Assembly (NCBI GenBank): GCA_030849945.1
Contig: JAVDKK010000001.1
Location: 558,001-622,000 of the forward strand
DNA: 64,000 bases
Direction of reading: 5' to 3'
Origin: Schauerella fraxinea
Lineage (GTDB): Bacteria; Pseudomonadota; Gammaproteobacteria; Burkholderiales; Burkholderiaceae_B
Under the pieces are notes generated by a model. The model made no database searches. It saw nothing but the letters and a program-made list of their open reading frames with translations, and was not told the DNA's origin. Shown one piece after another: positions 43,560 through 52,200 of the stretch. Each line of letters starts with the position of its first letter. The stretch's first letter is position 1. Made by a program: the position numbers and the translations under genes.

Positions 43560-44738
43560 TCAATCGAGCTTGATCGGCCGATGACTTTGGGCCGACGCGT
43601 AGATCGCAGCCATGATCTTCTGATCGCGTACGCCCTCCTCGCCCGGCGTGTGAGGGGTTCGATCTTCTCGCACGCACAGCGCCATGTGATCGATCTCGGC
43701 CGCAAACTGGCTCTTGAGCGCACGCTGCACGACCCGTTGCTGGCTATCGTCACCACAACGCTCGCCAATCACCAACTGCTGTCCGGTATAGGCGTAGGCA
43801 TTGGGCATATCCACCGTGGCGCGTTCGAAGCTCAAACGCTGCGCCTTATCTTCGCGCGCGCCGTAGCTCGAGAATGCATTCGCGATGAAGCCCGACGGGA
43901 AACGCAGCATGAACGACACGGTTTCTTCCACCTCGGCAAAGCGCGGATCCCCTGCTGGCGTCACGGATTGCGCAAACACTTCGCAAGGCTCTTCACCGGC
44001 CAAAAAGCGCGCGGCATTCAGGCAGTACAAGCCGATGTCGGGCAATACCCCACCACCCGCCATCGCAAGCTTGTGCCGCCACTGACGTTGACCGTCTTTC
44101 GCCACCGTCTGCGTATTCACTGCGGTCAAACCCTTGAGCTTGCCAAAGGTGCCTTCGCGCACGAAACGCCGCGCTTCGAGATGGTGCGCCTCATACTGGC
44201 AGCGGTACGCAATCATCAGCTTGACTGCTGCCCGTTCGCACGCCGCCACCATGTCTTGCGCCTCCTCGACGGTATTGGCCATCGGTTTCTCGCACAACAC
44301 ATGCTTGCCCGCACGCGCCGCTCGCAATACAAATTCATGATGCATGGCATTGGGCAGCACGATGTACACCGCTTCGATGGCCGGATCGTCGATCACGCGA
44401 TCGAAGGACGCGTAGTCGTAGCAGGCCGAGGGCGGCACGCCGTACTGATGGGCGACCGTCTCCAGTTTGTGCGGCGTGCCGGACACAAGCGCCACCACGC
44501 GCGCGTGCAGACATGCGCGAAACGCGGGAAGGATTTCTTCCAGCGTGAGACGGCCCAGGCCCACCACGGCAAACCCGACGCGCCGCTCATGCGGCCACGG
44601 CGCGGGCGGCGGTGACGACGGCTTATCGGCTTCGCCACGCCATGCCGGAAACACCACCCCATCGCCCACGACGTGACCGGTGTCGACATCGGAAGGAGGG
44701 ATCCAAGGGCCGTCGGTAATCGTGCGGTCGTTCGTCAT
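43560..44738 (-). CDS. Gfo/Idh/MocA-family oxidoreductase
   Basis: A 392-residue NAD(P)-dependent sugar-type dehydrogenase. The Rossmann domain starts VGFAVVGLGRLTLEEILPAF at about residue 48, later than usual because of a Pro-rich N-terminal extension (about 45 residues). The catalytic-lysine motif GKHVLCEKPMANTVEEAQ and the C-terminal domain (GGVLPDIGLYCLNAARFL) are intact. Substrate probably a sugar or inositol derivative. It follows a PhyH-like dioxygenase gene by 75 bp on the same strand, a pairing that suggests a shared substrate. Confidence 0.88.
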   Translation of the reverse strand: MTNDRTITDGPWIPPSDVDTGHVVGDGVVFPAWRGEADKPSSPPPAPWPHERRVGFAVVGLGRLTLEEILPAFRACLHARVVALVSGTPHKLETVAHQYGVPPSACYDYASFDRVIDDPAIEAVYIVLPNAMHHEFVLRAARAGKHVLCEKPMANTVEEAQDMVAACERAAVKLMIAYRCQYEAHHLEARRFVREGTFGKLKGLTAVNTQTVAKDGQRQWRHKLAMAGGGVLPDIGLYCLNAARFLAGEEPCEVFAQSVTPAGDPRFAEVEETVSFMLRFPSGFIANAFSSYGAREDKAQRLSFERATVDMPNAYAYTGQQLVIGERCGDDSQQRVVQRALKSQFAAEIDHMALCVREDRTPHTPGEEGVRDQKIMAAIYASAQSHRPIKLD

Positions 44739-44813
44739 GCTGCGCGCCTGTCATCGTGCTGGAGACGAGCAGGCTGCAACCCGCGTGCCGTGGCAAAGGC
44801 CAGACGCAAGTCG

Positions 44814-45596
44814 TTATCGCGTTTGACCCGCCGCAACGTCCAACGGCACGTCCGGCACACTCGCCGATCGCGTGCCGGGCAGCGGCGGATTGCTCGCCGC
44901 GTGATAGGTATTCACCACCGAGATCTTTACGCGATCGGTCGCGTTCTGGCTGGCCGCGTGCAGCGTGCGGCAATGAAACAGCAGCACGTCGCCGGGCGCG
45001 AGCGTCAGCGGAATCGCCTGCGTGAGCACCGGCACATTGCGCGGATCGTCGGCCACGAAAAACTGCTCGCTATCGAATTGATCCGCGGCAAACGTCATCG
45101 CGTGCGAACCCGGCACGACCCACAAGCCGCCGTTCTCCGACGATTCGTGGCCCAGCGCCAACCAGGTCGACACCAGATCGGGCCGCCCGAACGACCAATA
45201 CCGGATATCGCGATGCCAGCCGGTGAGGCTGCCGTACCGCGGATGCTTGGTCATCACGCAGTTGTGATGCGCGCGCGACAGCAAGGCGGGTTCATCGAAG
45301 TAGGCCGTCATCCAGGCCGCGATGGCGGGGTCGCACGCCCACGCGGCGAAGGCTGCATCGCGTGCATACGCGTCGCGCAGACGCCGGATCGTTGCGCCAC
45401 CGTCTGCCTCACGTGACGCCGGTGCCCCCGGATAGCGCAGATCGGCCTCGAACTCCAGCGAACCCGCAGGCACCAGCAACGTATCGTTGACCACCGCCAG
45501 CATGGCCTCCCGGCGCGCCGCTGGCACCATGCCGGGAACGATGACATAACCCTGCTCGCGCAGAACCGCTATCTGGTCTTTCGTTGTGGTGGTCAC
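44814..45596 (-). CDS. Phytanoyl-CoA dioxygenase (PhyH) family protein
   Basis: A 260-residue Fe(II)/2-oxoglutarate-dependent oxygenase. The iron-binding HxD is in GWHRDIRYWSFG, and the distal histidine and the 2-oxoglutarate arginine are in LLFHCRTLHAASQNATDRVK. The start is a GTG at 45596 without a clear ribosome binding site, so it is provisional. Family members hydroxylate fatty acyl chains, ectoine or other small molecules; the substrate is not evident. Same strand as the LysR gene upstream (122-bp gap) and the Gfo/Idh gene downstream. Confidence 0.85.
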   Translation of the reverse strand: MTTTTKDQIAVLREQGYVIVPGMVPAARREAMLAVVNDTLLVPAGSLEFEADLRYPGAPASREADGGATIRRLRDAYARDAAFAAWACDPAIAAWMTAYFDEPALLSRAHHNCVMTKHPRYGSLTGWHRDIRYWSFGRPDLVSTWLALGHESSENGGLWVVPGSHAMTFAADQFDSEQFFVADDPRNVPVLTQAIPLTLAPGDVLLFHCRTLHAASQNATDRVKISVVNTYHAASNPPLPGTRSASVPDVPLDVAAGQTR

Positions 45597-45718
45597 ACTA
45601 TCCGCGCCTTGGCGCCTGACTGCTGGAAAACCCTATTCTTCCATAACGGTGGCGGTTGCGGTGCGGGATCGTCGCGGGCAGGTCAGCCCACCGCCGATTC
45701 GTCCTCGCCGCGCGCCGT

Positions 45719-46609
45719 TCAGTTTCCGTCCTTCAGTCGACGCAGTGCATTCAACACCTCCTGCAGGCCCCGATTCAGCGGCTTGTCGCGCCGCACGACG
45801 ATGCCCAAGGTGCGATGCAGGCGCGGGCTCAGCGAGGCCATATCAATCTTGCTGCCGGCGCGCGGGCCGCCCAGCGCCATCTTGGGCAGCACGCCGCACC
45901 CCAGCCCGGCACGCACCAGTTCTTTGATTGCTTCAACGCTGCCGAGCGACATCGAAGGCTGCGCGACCGCATCGGCGCGCGCGAACCAGTCGTCCACCAG
46001 ATGCCGCGTGCGTGCCCCGGGTTCGAAGAGCACGAGCGGCACCCGGCTCAATGCAGCCGCCGTCACGCGCGCAGGCAATGGCAGGTTCTTGGGCGAGATC
46101 GCCACGAACTCATCTTCCAGCAACGGCGTGACCTCAAACATTCGACCGCGAACCGGCAGCGTCACCAGTGCCACATCCAAGGTGTTTTGCGCCAGCGCCT
46201 GCAACATGTCGTCCGTGTTGCCGGTACGTACCACCACGTCGAGCGCCGGATAGCGGCGACGCAGCTCCGCCAGTAGCGGGGGCAGTAAATAAGTGCACGC
46301 CGTGGCGCCTGTGCCGATCGACACCCTGCCGGCCACCGTGCTCGCGCGTGCCGTCATGGCGTCGGTGGCGCCTTGCACCGCCGCCTCGATGTGCGCCACA
46401 TGCGCCAACAATGCGGTGCCGCTTGCAGTCGGCATCACCTGCCGTCCCACGCGCTCGACCAAACGCGTGGCAAACCGCCGCTCGAGCTGGCGCACCTGCA
46501 AGCTGATCGCCGGCTGGGTAAGCCCTTGGGCTTTTGCCGCGGCCGAGAAGCTGCCCCGTGCCACCACATCCGCGAGCGTGCGCAGATGATCCAAATTCAA
46601 TCCCTTCAT
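45719..46609 (-). CDS. LysR-family regulator
   Basis: A 296-residue LysR protein with the winged helix at residues 1-62 (LNLDHLRTLADVVARGSFSA and AQGLTQPAISLQVRQLE) and an ordinary effector domain. It lies upstream of and in the same direction as the PhyH and Gfo/Idh genes, and divergent from a GNAT acetyltransferase. A perfect dyad that fits a LysR box lies 28-42 bases before its start, so it likely controls its own promoter and perhaps the acetyltransferase. Confidence 0.9.
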   Translation of the reverse strand: MKGLNLDHLRTLADVVARGSFSAAAKAQGLTQPAISLQVRQLERRFATRLVERVGRQVMPTASGTALLAHVAHIEAAVQGATDAMTARASTVAGRVSIGTGATACTYLLPPLLAELRRRYPALDVVVRTGNTDDMLQALAQNTLDVALVTLPVRGRMFEVTPLLEDEFVAISPKNLPLPARVTAAALSRVPLVLFEPGARTRHLVDDWFARADAVAQPSMSLGSVEAIKELVRAGLGCGVLPKMALGGPRAGSKIDMASLSPRLHRTLGIVVRRDKPLNRGLQEVLNALRRLKDGN

Positions 46610-46636
46610 TCCGGCCTCGCCATCTTAAAGTTTTTC

Positions 46637-46651
46637 TTATGCTTTGCATAA
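46637..46651. promoter_or_regulatory. LysR-box dyad between LysR and GNAT genes
   Basis: TTATGC-TTT-GCATAA is a perfect inverted repeat containing T-N11-A (46638-46650), the classic LysR-box pattern. It lies in the divergent region close to the LysR start. Confidence 0.6.
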
Positions 46652-46723
46652 TATAGCGAGGCTTTTACTAAGGATTGCAGCAGCGCATGATCGAGGCTCC
46701 GCAACCCCTTCGATATCTCCGTC

Positions 46724-47284
46724 ATGCTTGCCGACATTGCTGTTTGCGCGCCCCTTCGCCCCACCCTCGTCGTGCGCGATGCCACCGACGACGATCTGTC
46801 CGCCATCACCGCGATCTATGCGCATCACGTTTTGCATGGCACGGCGTCGTTCGAATTGGCGCCCCCATCGGCGGCCGACATGCAGGCACGGCGCCTCGAT
46901 ATCGCGCAGCAAGGCTTGCCCTATCTGGCTGCAGTCATCGACGAGGTCGTTGTGGGTTTTGCCTATGCCACGCGCTACCGCCCACGCCCGGCCTATCGCC
47001 ATACCGTCGAAGATTCGATCTATGTGGCGCCCGGCCAGGCCGGCAAAGGCATTGGCGGACACCTCTTGCGAACCGTGATCGAGCGCTGCACGGCGGGCGG
47101 TTGGCGGCAAATGCTGGCGGTGGTGGGAGACAGCGCCAATGCCAGCTCACTGGCCGTGCACGCCCGTTGTGGCTTTGTGCCCGTGGGCACTTTGCGGTCG
47201 GTAGGCTTCAAGCACGGCGAGTGGCGCGACACCGTACTCATGCAGCGCAGCCTAGGCGACGGCGACCGGGCGCTGCCGGCGTAA
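46724..47284 (+). CDS. GNAT N-acetyltransferase (phosphinothricin-acetyltransferase-like)
   Basis: A 186-residue GNAT enzyme. The N-terminal block VVRDATDDDLSAITAIYAHHVLHGTASFEL and the acetyl-CoA loop VAPGQAGKGIGGHLLRTVIERC place it with the phosphinothricin/methionine-sulfone acetyltransferase group (Pat, MddA); other blocks agree (RPAYRHTVEDSIYV, VGFKHGEWRDTVLMQR). It acetylates the amino group of glutamate-analogue or amino-acid toxins. Real substrate unknown. Alone on the plus strand; divergent from the LysR regulator. Confidence 0.88.
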   Translation: MLADIAVCAPLRPTLVVRDATDDDLSAITAIYAHHVLHGTASFELAPPSAADMQARRLDIAQQGLPYLAAVIDEVVVGFAYATRYRPRPAYRHTVEDSIYVAPGQAGKGIGGHLLRTVIERCTAGGWRQMLAVVGDSANASSLAVHARCGFVPVGTLRSVGFKHGEWRDTVLMQRSLGDGDRALPA

Positions 47285-47323
47285 GGACTCCTCCATAAGA
47301 TTCATGTTCGGGTTTTCGCTAGT

Positions 47324-47350
47324 GTGACAACGCACCTACCCCGCTATACT
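47324..47350 (+). promoter_or_regulatory. Candidate promoter of the Bug gene at 47392
   Basis: GTGACA (47324-47329) and TATACT (47345-47350) are 15 bases apart, short but near consensus. They lie 42 bases before the start codon. Confidence 0.35.
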
Positions 47351-47391
47351 TGCGCCAAGTCATACGACAACATACAACTAGTGGAGACAGC

Positions 47392-48369
47392 ATGGCCCTC
47401 GATCGTCGACAGTTTCTGACTGCGGCGGCTTCCCTGCCGCTGACCGGTCTTTCCTTGCCCGCGTGGGCGCAACAGACGTGGCCGTCGCGCCCAGTGCGCA
47501 TTGTGGTGCCCTATCCTCCCGGCGGGTCGTCGGACATCATCGCGCGACTCATCAGCCAGCCGTTGTCGGAAGTGCTGAAACAGACCGTCGTGGTCGAGAA
47601 CAAACCCGGTGCCAATGGCAACGTTGGGGCGGGACTTGTCGTACAAGCTGCGGAAGAAGGTCATACCGTGCTGCTGTGCGACGTGGGCGCGCTGGCCATC
47701 AGCCCGTCTGTCTACACCAAGCTGACATTCGATCCTGCGAAGGATCTGCGCGGCGTCAGCATGCTGGCGTACTCGCCGCACGTGCTTGCCGTGCACCCGG
47801 ACGTGAAGGCCAATACCCTGACCGAACTGGTCGCCTTGTCGCACAAAGAGCGGTTGAACTTTGCTGTAACGGCAATCGGCAGCGCCCCGCACTTGGCGGC
47901 TGTGGCCGTCGAACAGGCCACGAAGGCGAAGTGGGAATACGTGCCTTACAAGGGCGGTTCGCAAGCCGTGACCGACACCATCGGCGGACAAACGCAGATC
48001 ATCATGAATGGCCTGCTCGCCACGCTGCCGCATATCAAGAGCGGCAAGCTGCGCCCCATCGCGATCTCCAAGCGTGAGCGCATGACGCTCGTGCCGAATA
48101 TCCCGACGATCGCCGAACAGGGCGTGCCGAACTTCGAATCGGGCACGTGGCAGGGCATCATGTCGCCCAATACGTTGCCGGAAGCGACCGCCAAGATGTT
48201 GGCCGAGCGCCTGGCCGCCATCGTCAATCAGCCCGACATCGCCGCCAAGCTCAACGAGCAGGGCGCCGAAATCGTGGTGATGGATCCGGCCAAGCTCAAC
48301 GCGTTTTTCGAATCGGAACGCCAGCGCTGGGCGAAGATCGTCGCCAGCGCCGACATCCGTCTCGACTAA
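47392..48369 (+). CDS. Bug/TctC-family solute-binding protein
   Basis: A 325-residue binding protein with a signal peptide that carries a DRRQF twin-arginine-like start (MALDRRQFLTAAASLPL), suggesting Tat export. Bug blocks: VRIVVPYPPGGSSDIIAR, VVVENKPGANGNVGAG and YVPYKGGSQAVTDTIGGQ. GTGGAG lies 6 bases upstream of the ATG. No permease or enzyme gene is adjacent on this strand; it is a stand-alone binding protein whose stop overlaps the stop of the convergent metallopeptidase. Confidence 0.9.
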   Translation: MALDRRQFLTAAASLPLTGLSLPAWAQQTWPSRPVRIVVPYPPGGSSDIIARLISQPLSEVLKQTVVVENKPGANGNVGAGLVVQAAEEGHTVLLCDVGALAISPSVYTKLTFDPAKDLRGVSMLAYSPHVLAVHPDVKANTLTELVALSHKERLNFAVTAIGSAPHLAAVAVEQATKAKWEYVPYKGGSQAVTDTIGGQTQIIMNGLLATLPHIKSGKLRPIAISKRERMTLVPNIPTIAEQGVPNFESGTWQGIMSPNTLPEATAKMLAERLAAIVNQPDIAAKLNEQGAEIVVMDPAKLNAFFESERQRWAKIVASADIRLD

Positions 48370-49544
48370 GCGTTATCGGCGGCTTCGGCCGCCGCACTCA
48401 GCGCCAGGCTGCGCGACTTCACCACCCGGTGAACGAACTGCAGCTTGCCGACCACGGCATGGGGCAGCACGAAGGGATAGAAATCCCGCTGTCCCATACT
48501 GCGCGACAACTCGTTGAGCACGCCGGTGAGTTCCACCCAGGTGTTTACGAGATTCAAGAATTCCTCCGCATCCGGCGCGTCCTGATCGATCAACACCTCC
48601 TTGGTGAAGGATGCGTAATCGCGCTTGACCACGCGCGTGCTGATGCCGAAGCTGAGTGCCGTATCGAGCGTATCCATCATGTGAAGATAGTGCGCCCACG
48701 TTTCGGCCCAGTCTTCCCAGGGATGGCATGCGGCATAGGTGCTGATGAAACGGGTCGGCCAATCCTCCGGCGGACCGTTTTCATAGTTGTTCTTGAGCGC
48801 CTCGGCATAGTCCTGCCGTTCGTCGCCGAACACCTCGCGAAAGTGGGCCAGCCAGCGGGTCGGCTTGATCAACAGATCCCAGTAGTAATGGCCCACCTCG
48901 TGCCGGAAGTGCCCCAGCAGCGTGCGATACGGCTCGTGCATGTCTTCGCGCAGTTTGGCGCGGTAAGCATCGTCGGCTTCGAGCACATTGATCGTGATCA
49001 CACCCTCGTCATGTCCGGTGAGCGGCGCCTTGCCGTATTCATCGGGACCGAGCAGATCGAACGTCAATCCGCCATCGTGCGGCACGATCGCCGGCGTGAC
49101 CGGCAAGCCCAGCGTCAACAGTTGCGCCACCAGGCGCCGTTTGGCGGCTTCGAGTTTGCACCAGCGCTCGCTGTTCTCCGGGATCGACAGATCCGGGATC
49201 ATGCGATTGAGCTGGCACGCCAGACACAGATCGTGGCCGTCGGCCACCGGCACCAGCCAGTTGCACACGGCGGGCATCGTCAAATTGGCGCAACGCTTGT
49301 AGACGGTATCGTCGCCGGCATCCGTCATCACCCAGGTGTCGGGCGCCGTGCCGGGGGTGAGGGCATGAACCTCGCCCACATTGGGCGCATACCCCAGCTG
49401 CAGGCCGCACGCCAGACACTGCGTATTGTCCAAAAATACCGGCTGGCCACAGGTGCAATGGAAGATCTTGCCGCTTGAGCCTGACGGCCGGTACTTGTGC
49501 GCGTCAATCAGGCGCGAACCGATGACATCGAAAAAATTGCTCAT
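48366..49544 (-). CDS. Putative zinc-binding metallopeptidase with N-terminal zinc ribbon
   Basis: A 392-residue protein. Near the N-terminus CTCGQPVFLDNTQCLACG is a four-Cys zinc ribbon; a further Cys pair is in HDLCLACQLNRMIP. The central HFRHEVGHYYWDLL is an HExxH zinc protease motif, with downstream glutamates in FGDERQDYAEALKNNYENG that could supply the third ligand. I recognise it as the conserved putative zinc-binding metallopeptidase family without known substrate. The ATG at 49544 starts the conserved region. Cytoplasmic, as no signal is seen. Stands alone, divergent from gmhA. Confidence 0.85.
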   Translation of the reverse strand: MSNFFDVIGSRLIDAHKYRPSGSSGKIFHCTCGQPVFLDNTQCLACGLQLGYAPNVGEVHALTPGTAPDTWVMTDAGDDTVYKRCANLTMPAVCNWLVPVADGHDLCLACQLNRMIPDLSIPENSERWCKLEAAKRRLVAQLLTLGLPVTPAIVPHDGGLTFDLLGPDEYGKAPLTGHDEGVITINVLEADDAYRAKLREDMHEPYRTLLGHFRHEVGHYYWDLLIKPTRWLAHFREVFGDERQDYAEALKNNYENGPPEDWPTRFISTYAACHPWEDWAETWAHYLHMMDTLDTALSFGISTRVVKRDYASFTKEVLIDQDAPDAEEFLNLVNTWVELTGVLNELSRSMGQRDFYPFVLPHAVVGKLQFVHRVVKSRSLALSAAAEAADNA

Positions 49545-49759
49545 GCGCGAAACGCCGTAGAAAAGAGGGGGATGGGGGAAGCGGGGAGCGGGAATGAAGC
49601 AACTAACGCGCCCAAAAACGCCAGCACGCGACGGCACCGGCAGCAGCCACGGTACTCCCTATCACGCGCCGCCGTCCCGCCGGGTTAACCTTCCACGTCA
49701 AGCCGCTCGCCGCCCGCGGCATTACCTTGCCGGTTTCCTGGCTTCACCCTCCTGAAACG

Positions 49760-50359
49760 ATGACTTCTACTGCAGATAATCTCGCCACCATCAGCCAAGA
49801 ACTCCGATCGGCGGCCGCCGTGCTGGACGCCTTTCTTAGCGACGCCGATCAATTGGCGCGCGTGGAGGCAGCCGCGCGGATGCTGGCGACTGCGTTCGAC
49901 CGTGGCGCCAAGGCGATTTCCTGCGGCAACGGCGGCTCGCATTGCGACGCCATGCACTTCGCCGAGGAACTCACCGGGCGGTTTCGCGACGACCGCAAGG
50001 GTTTCGCCGCCATCGCAATCTCGGATGTCAGTCACATTTCGTGCGTGGGCAACGACTTCGGCTTTGACTACATCTTCTCGCGATATGTGGATGCGGTAGG
50101 ACGCCCAGGCGACGTGCTGTTTGCGCTATCGACCTCCGGCAACTCGGCCAACGTGGTCAATGCGCTGGCGTCCGCCCGTGCAGCCGGCATGACGTCGATC
50201 GTGCTCACCGGCAAGGACGGCGGGCGCATCGCGCGCGAGAACCTGGCCGACATCGTGATTACCGTCCCGCACCATGGCTATGCCGATCGCATCCAGGAAG
50301 TGCACATCAAGGTGATCCACATCCTGATTTTGCTGATCGAGCGCCTGGCTCGATCCTGA
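49760..50359 (+). CDS. gmhA: Sedoheptulose-7-phosphate isomerase (enterobacterial-type GmhA)
   Basis: A 199-residue SIS-domain enzyme that makes D-glycero-D-manno-heptose 7-phosphate for LPS inner core or other heptose glycans. It resembles Escherichia coli GmhA closely as I recall it: SCGNGGSHCDAMHFAEELTG, AIAISDVSHISCVGNDFGF, STSGNSANVVNAL, LTGKDGG and HHGYADRIQEVHIKVIHILI. The GGSHCDAMHF form differs from the GGSAADAQHF form that is common in betaproteobacteria. ATG at 49760. No hldE, gmhB or other LPS gene is near; a tautomerase gene follows after 29 bases. Confidence 0.93.
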   Translation: MTSTADNLATISQELRSAAAVLDAFLSDADQLARVEAAARMLATAFDRGAKAISCGNGGSHCDAMHFAEELTGRFRDDRKGFAAIAISDVSHISCVGNDFGFDYIFSRYVDAVGRPGDVLFALSTSGNSANVVNALASARAAGMTSIVLTGKDGGRIARENLADIVITVPHHGYADRIQEVHIKVIHILILLIERLARS

Positions 50360-50388
50360 ACCCCATCCCCACACCCTCGGAGTTGCTT

Positions 50389-50586
50389 GTGCCCTACGTC
50401 AAGATCGACATGTTGAAAGGCCGTTCGGAAGAACAAAAGGCAGCCATTGCCGCGACCGTCACCCAGGCCCTGGTAGAACACGGCGGCGCCAATGCCGCCA
50501 GCGTGTTCGTGGTATTCCAGGATGTCGAGGCGGGCGACTGGGCCACAGGCGGCACACTGGTGTCGCAGAAGCCCAAGCACGGCTGA
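50389..50586 (+). CDS. 4-oxalocrotonate tautomerase family protein
   Basis: A 65-residue tautomerase. The start is set at GTG 50389 because it leaves proline as residue 2 (M-PYVKIDMLKGRSEEQK), and Pro-1 after Met removal is the catalytic base in this family; a TTG two codons earlier would destroy that. The rest (KAAIAATVTQALVEHGGANA) fits the family, which works as hexamers or trimers. GGAG lies 9 bases upstream. Substrate unknown. It follows gmhA by 29 bases. Confidence 0.85.
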   Translation: MPYVKIDMLKGRSEEQKAAIAATVTQALVEHGGANAASVFVVFQDVEAGDWATGGTLVSQKPKHG

Positions 50587-50592
50587 GCGGCC

Positions 50593-52155
50593 TCACACGG
50601 CCCGTGCGTGCGCCTCGCCGGTTGCAAGCGCCGCAATCTCCTTTTCACTCAACGCCCGCGTCGCCAGATCGGCGCGCGGCGGATGCGTGGCCAACCCCCG
50701 CAATGCCGGCACCGGCTCGCGCAGCGCACTCAGGTCCGGCACGGGGCGGCGCAACTGCGGGTCGTCTGCAAACGCGTGCTCCATCGCCAGCCCACACGCC
50801 AGCACATGCGCATCGCCGCGAAAACGCCCCACGACCTGCAAGCCGAAAGGCATGCCGCGCCCGTCCACACCGCACGGCAGCGCCAGTGCGGGATTGGTCA
50901 GCAAGGTCACCACATAGGTCAGCCCCAGCCAGTGGTAGTAGTTGCGCGCAGGCTTACCTTCGATCGTTTCGGCATAGAGCGTGGACCAGGGGAAGGCGGA
51001 CACCGGCGTGGTCGGCGACAACACGATGTCGTAGTCGCGATAAATCTCCTGGAACGACCGGAACATCTTGGTCTGCGCCAGATGCGCCCACGCCCGATCG
51101 GCCAGCGTCATCTGCGCACCGATCTCGTAATTGGCGCGTACGTTGGGCCCCAGCAAACCGGGATCGCGTTCGTACGTGTCACGAAAGGCCGCCACAAAAC
51201 TCTCGGCGCGAATCACATCGAAGCAACGATCGGCATCGGGCAGTGAAATCGCCACCGGATCGCAACACTTGAAAAACCGCCGCATCGCTGCGATCTTGGC
51301 GCGAAAGGCCACACGAATTTCTTCATCGACCGGGCAGATGCCGAAGTCTTCGGTATAGGCCACGCGCAGATTGCCGAGATCCACCGGCCGCAGTTGCGCA
51401 AACGAGGCGCCATCGGCGGTGTAGGAAAGCGGATCGCAATCGTCCAGCGCGATGCTGGCCGAAAACTGCAAGCAGGCGTCGGCCACGGTGCGCCCCATGG
51501 GTCCCACCACCGAGATGGGCGTCCACCCCAGCTGCCGGCGCTCGACGGGCACCAGGCCGGGGGAAGGCCGAAAGCCCACCACACCACACTTGGCGGCGGG
51601 AATCCGCAGTGATCCGCCCGTGTCCGATCCGGTGCACAGCGGCAGCATGTCGGTCGCCAGCGCCGCAGCCGATCCGCCCGACGAGCCGCCCGCGTTGAGC
51701 ATCGGATTGAACGGATTGCCCGTGGCGCCCCACACCGGATTGCGCGAATTCGCACCCGCCCCCATTTCAGGCACATTGGTTTTGCCCACCACCACGGCGC
51801 CGGCGGCGCGCAGGCGTCCCACCAATGCGTTGTCGCGGGCCGGCACGTGATTCAGGAAGTTGGGCGAGCCGTGCGTGGTCAGCAACCCGCCCGTGTCTTC
51901 GAGATCCTTCACTCCCAACGGCAGACCATGCAGCACGCCCAAGTCGTCGCCTCGCATCATCGCGGCCTCAGCGGCGCGCGCCTCGGTACGCGCACGGTCG
52001 TAGCAGGTGGCCGTCACCGCATTCACGGCCGGATTGATCGCTTCGATGCGCGCGATGCACGCCTCCAACACCTCGACCGGCGACAGGGACTTGGCGCCGA
52101 TCCGACGTCGCATCTCAACGGCGGACAGTTGCAGGATCGAATCGGAATCGCTCAT
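50593..52155 (-). CDS. Amidase-signature family amidase
   Basis: A 520-residue amidase with the catalytic lysine in GLPLGVKDLEDTGG and the signature NAGGSSGGSAAALATDML with GSDTGGSLRIPAAKCG. It is longer than GatA and has no GatB/C partners, so it acts on small amides or aryl amides. AGGAG is 10 bases upstream of the ATG at 52155; a longer frame would start inside the leader. It follows a Bug gene by 45 bp on the same strand, so the Bug protein probably supplies the amide or its acid. Convergent with the tautomerase, 6 bases between stops. Confidence 0.9.
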   Translation of the reverse strand: MSDSDSILQLSAVEMRRRIGAKSLSPVEVLEACIARIEAINPAVNAVTATCYDRARTEARAAEAAMMRGDDLGVLHGLPLGVKDLEDTGGLLTTHGSPNFLNHVPARDNALVGRLRAAGAVVVGKTNVPEMGAGANSRNPVWGATGNPFNPMLNAGGSSGGSAAALATDMLPLCTGSDTGGSLRIPAAKCGVVGFRPSPGLVPVERRQLGWTPISVVGPMGRTVADACLQFSASIALDDCDPLSYTADGASFAQLRPVDLGNLRVAYTEDFGICPVDEEIRVAFRAKIAAMRRFFKCCDPVAISLPDADRCFDVIRAESFVAAFRDTYERDPGLLGPNVRANYEIGAQMTLADRAWAHLAQTKMFRSFQEIYRDYDIVLSPTTPVSAFPWSTLYAETIEGKPARNYYHWLGLTYVVTLLTNPALALPCGVDGRGMPFGLQVVGRFRGDAHVLACGLAMEHAFADDPQLRRPVPDLSALREPVPALRGLATHPPRADLATRALSEKEIAALATGEAHARAV

Positions 52156-52200
52156 CGGGTAGTGCTCCTGTGCGCGGCACATCGCGTGCCGCATGTGGGG

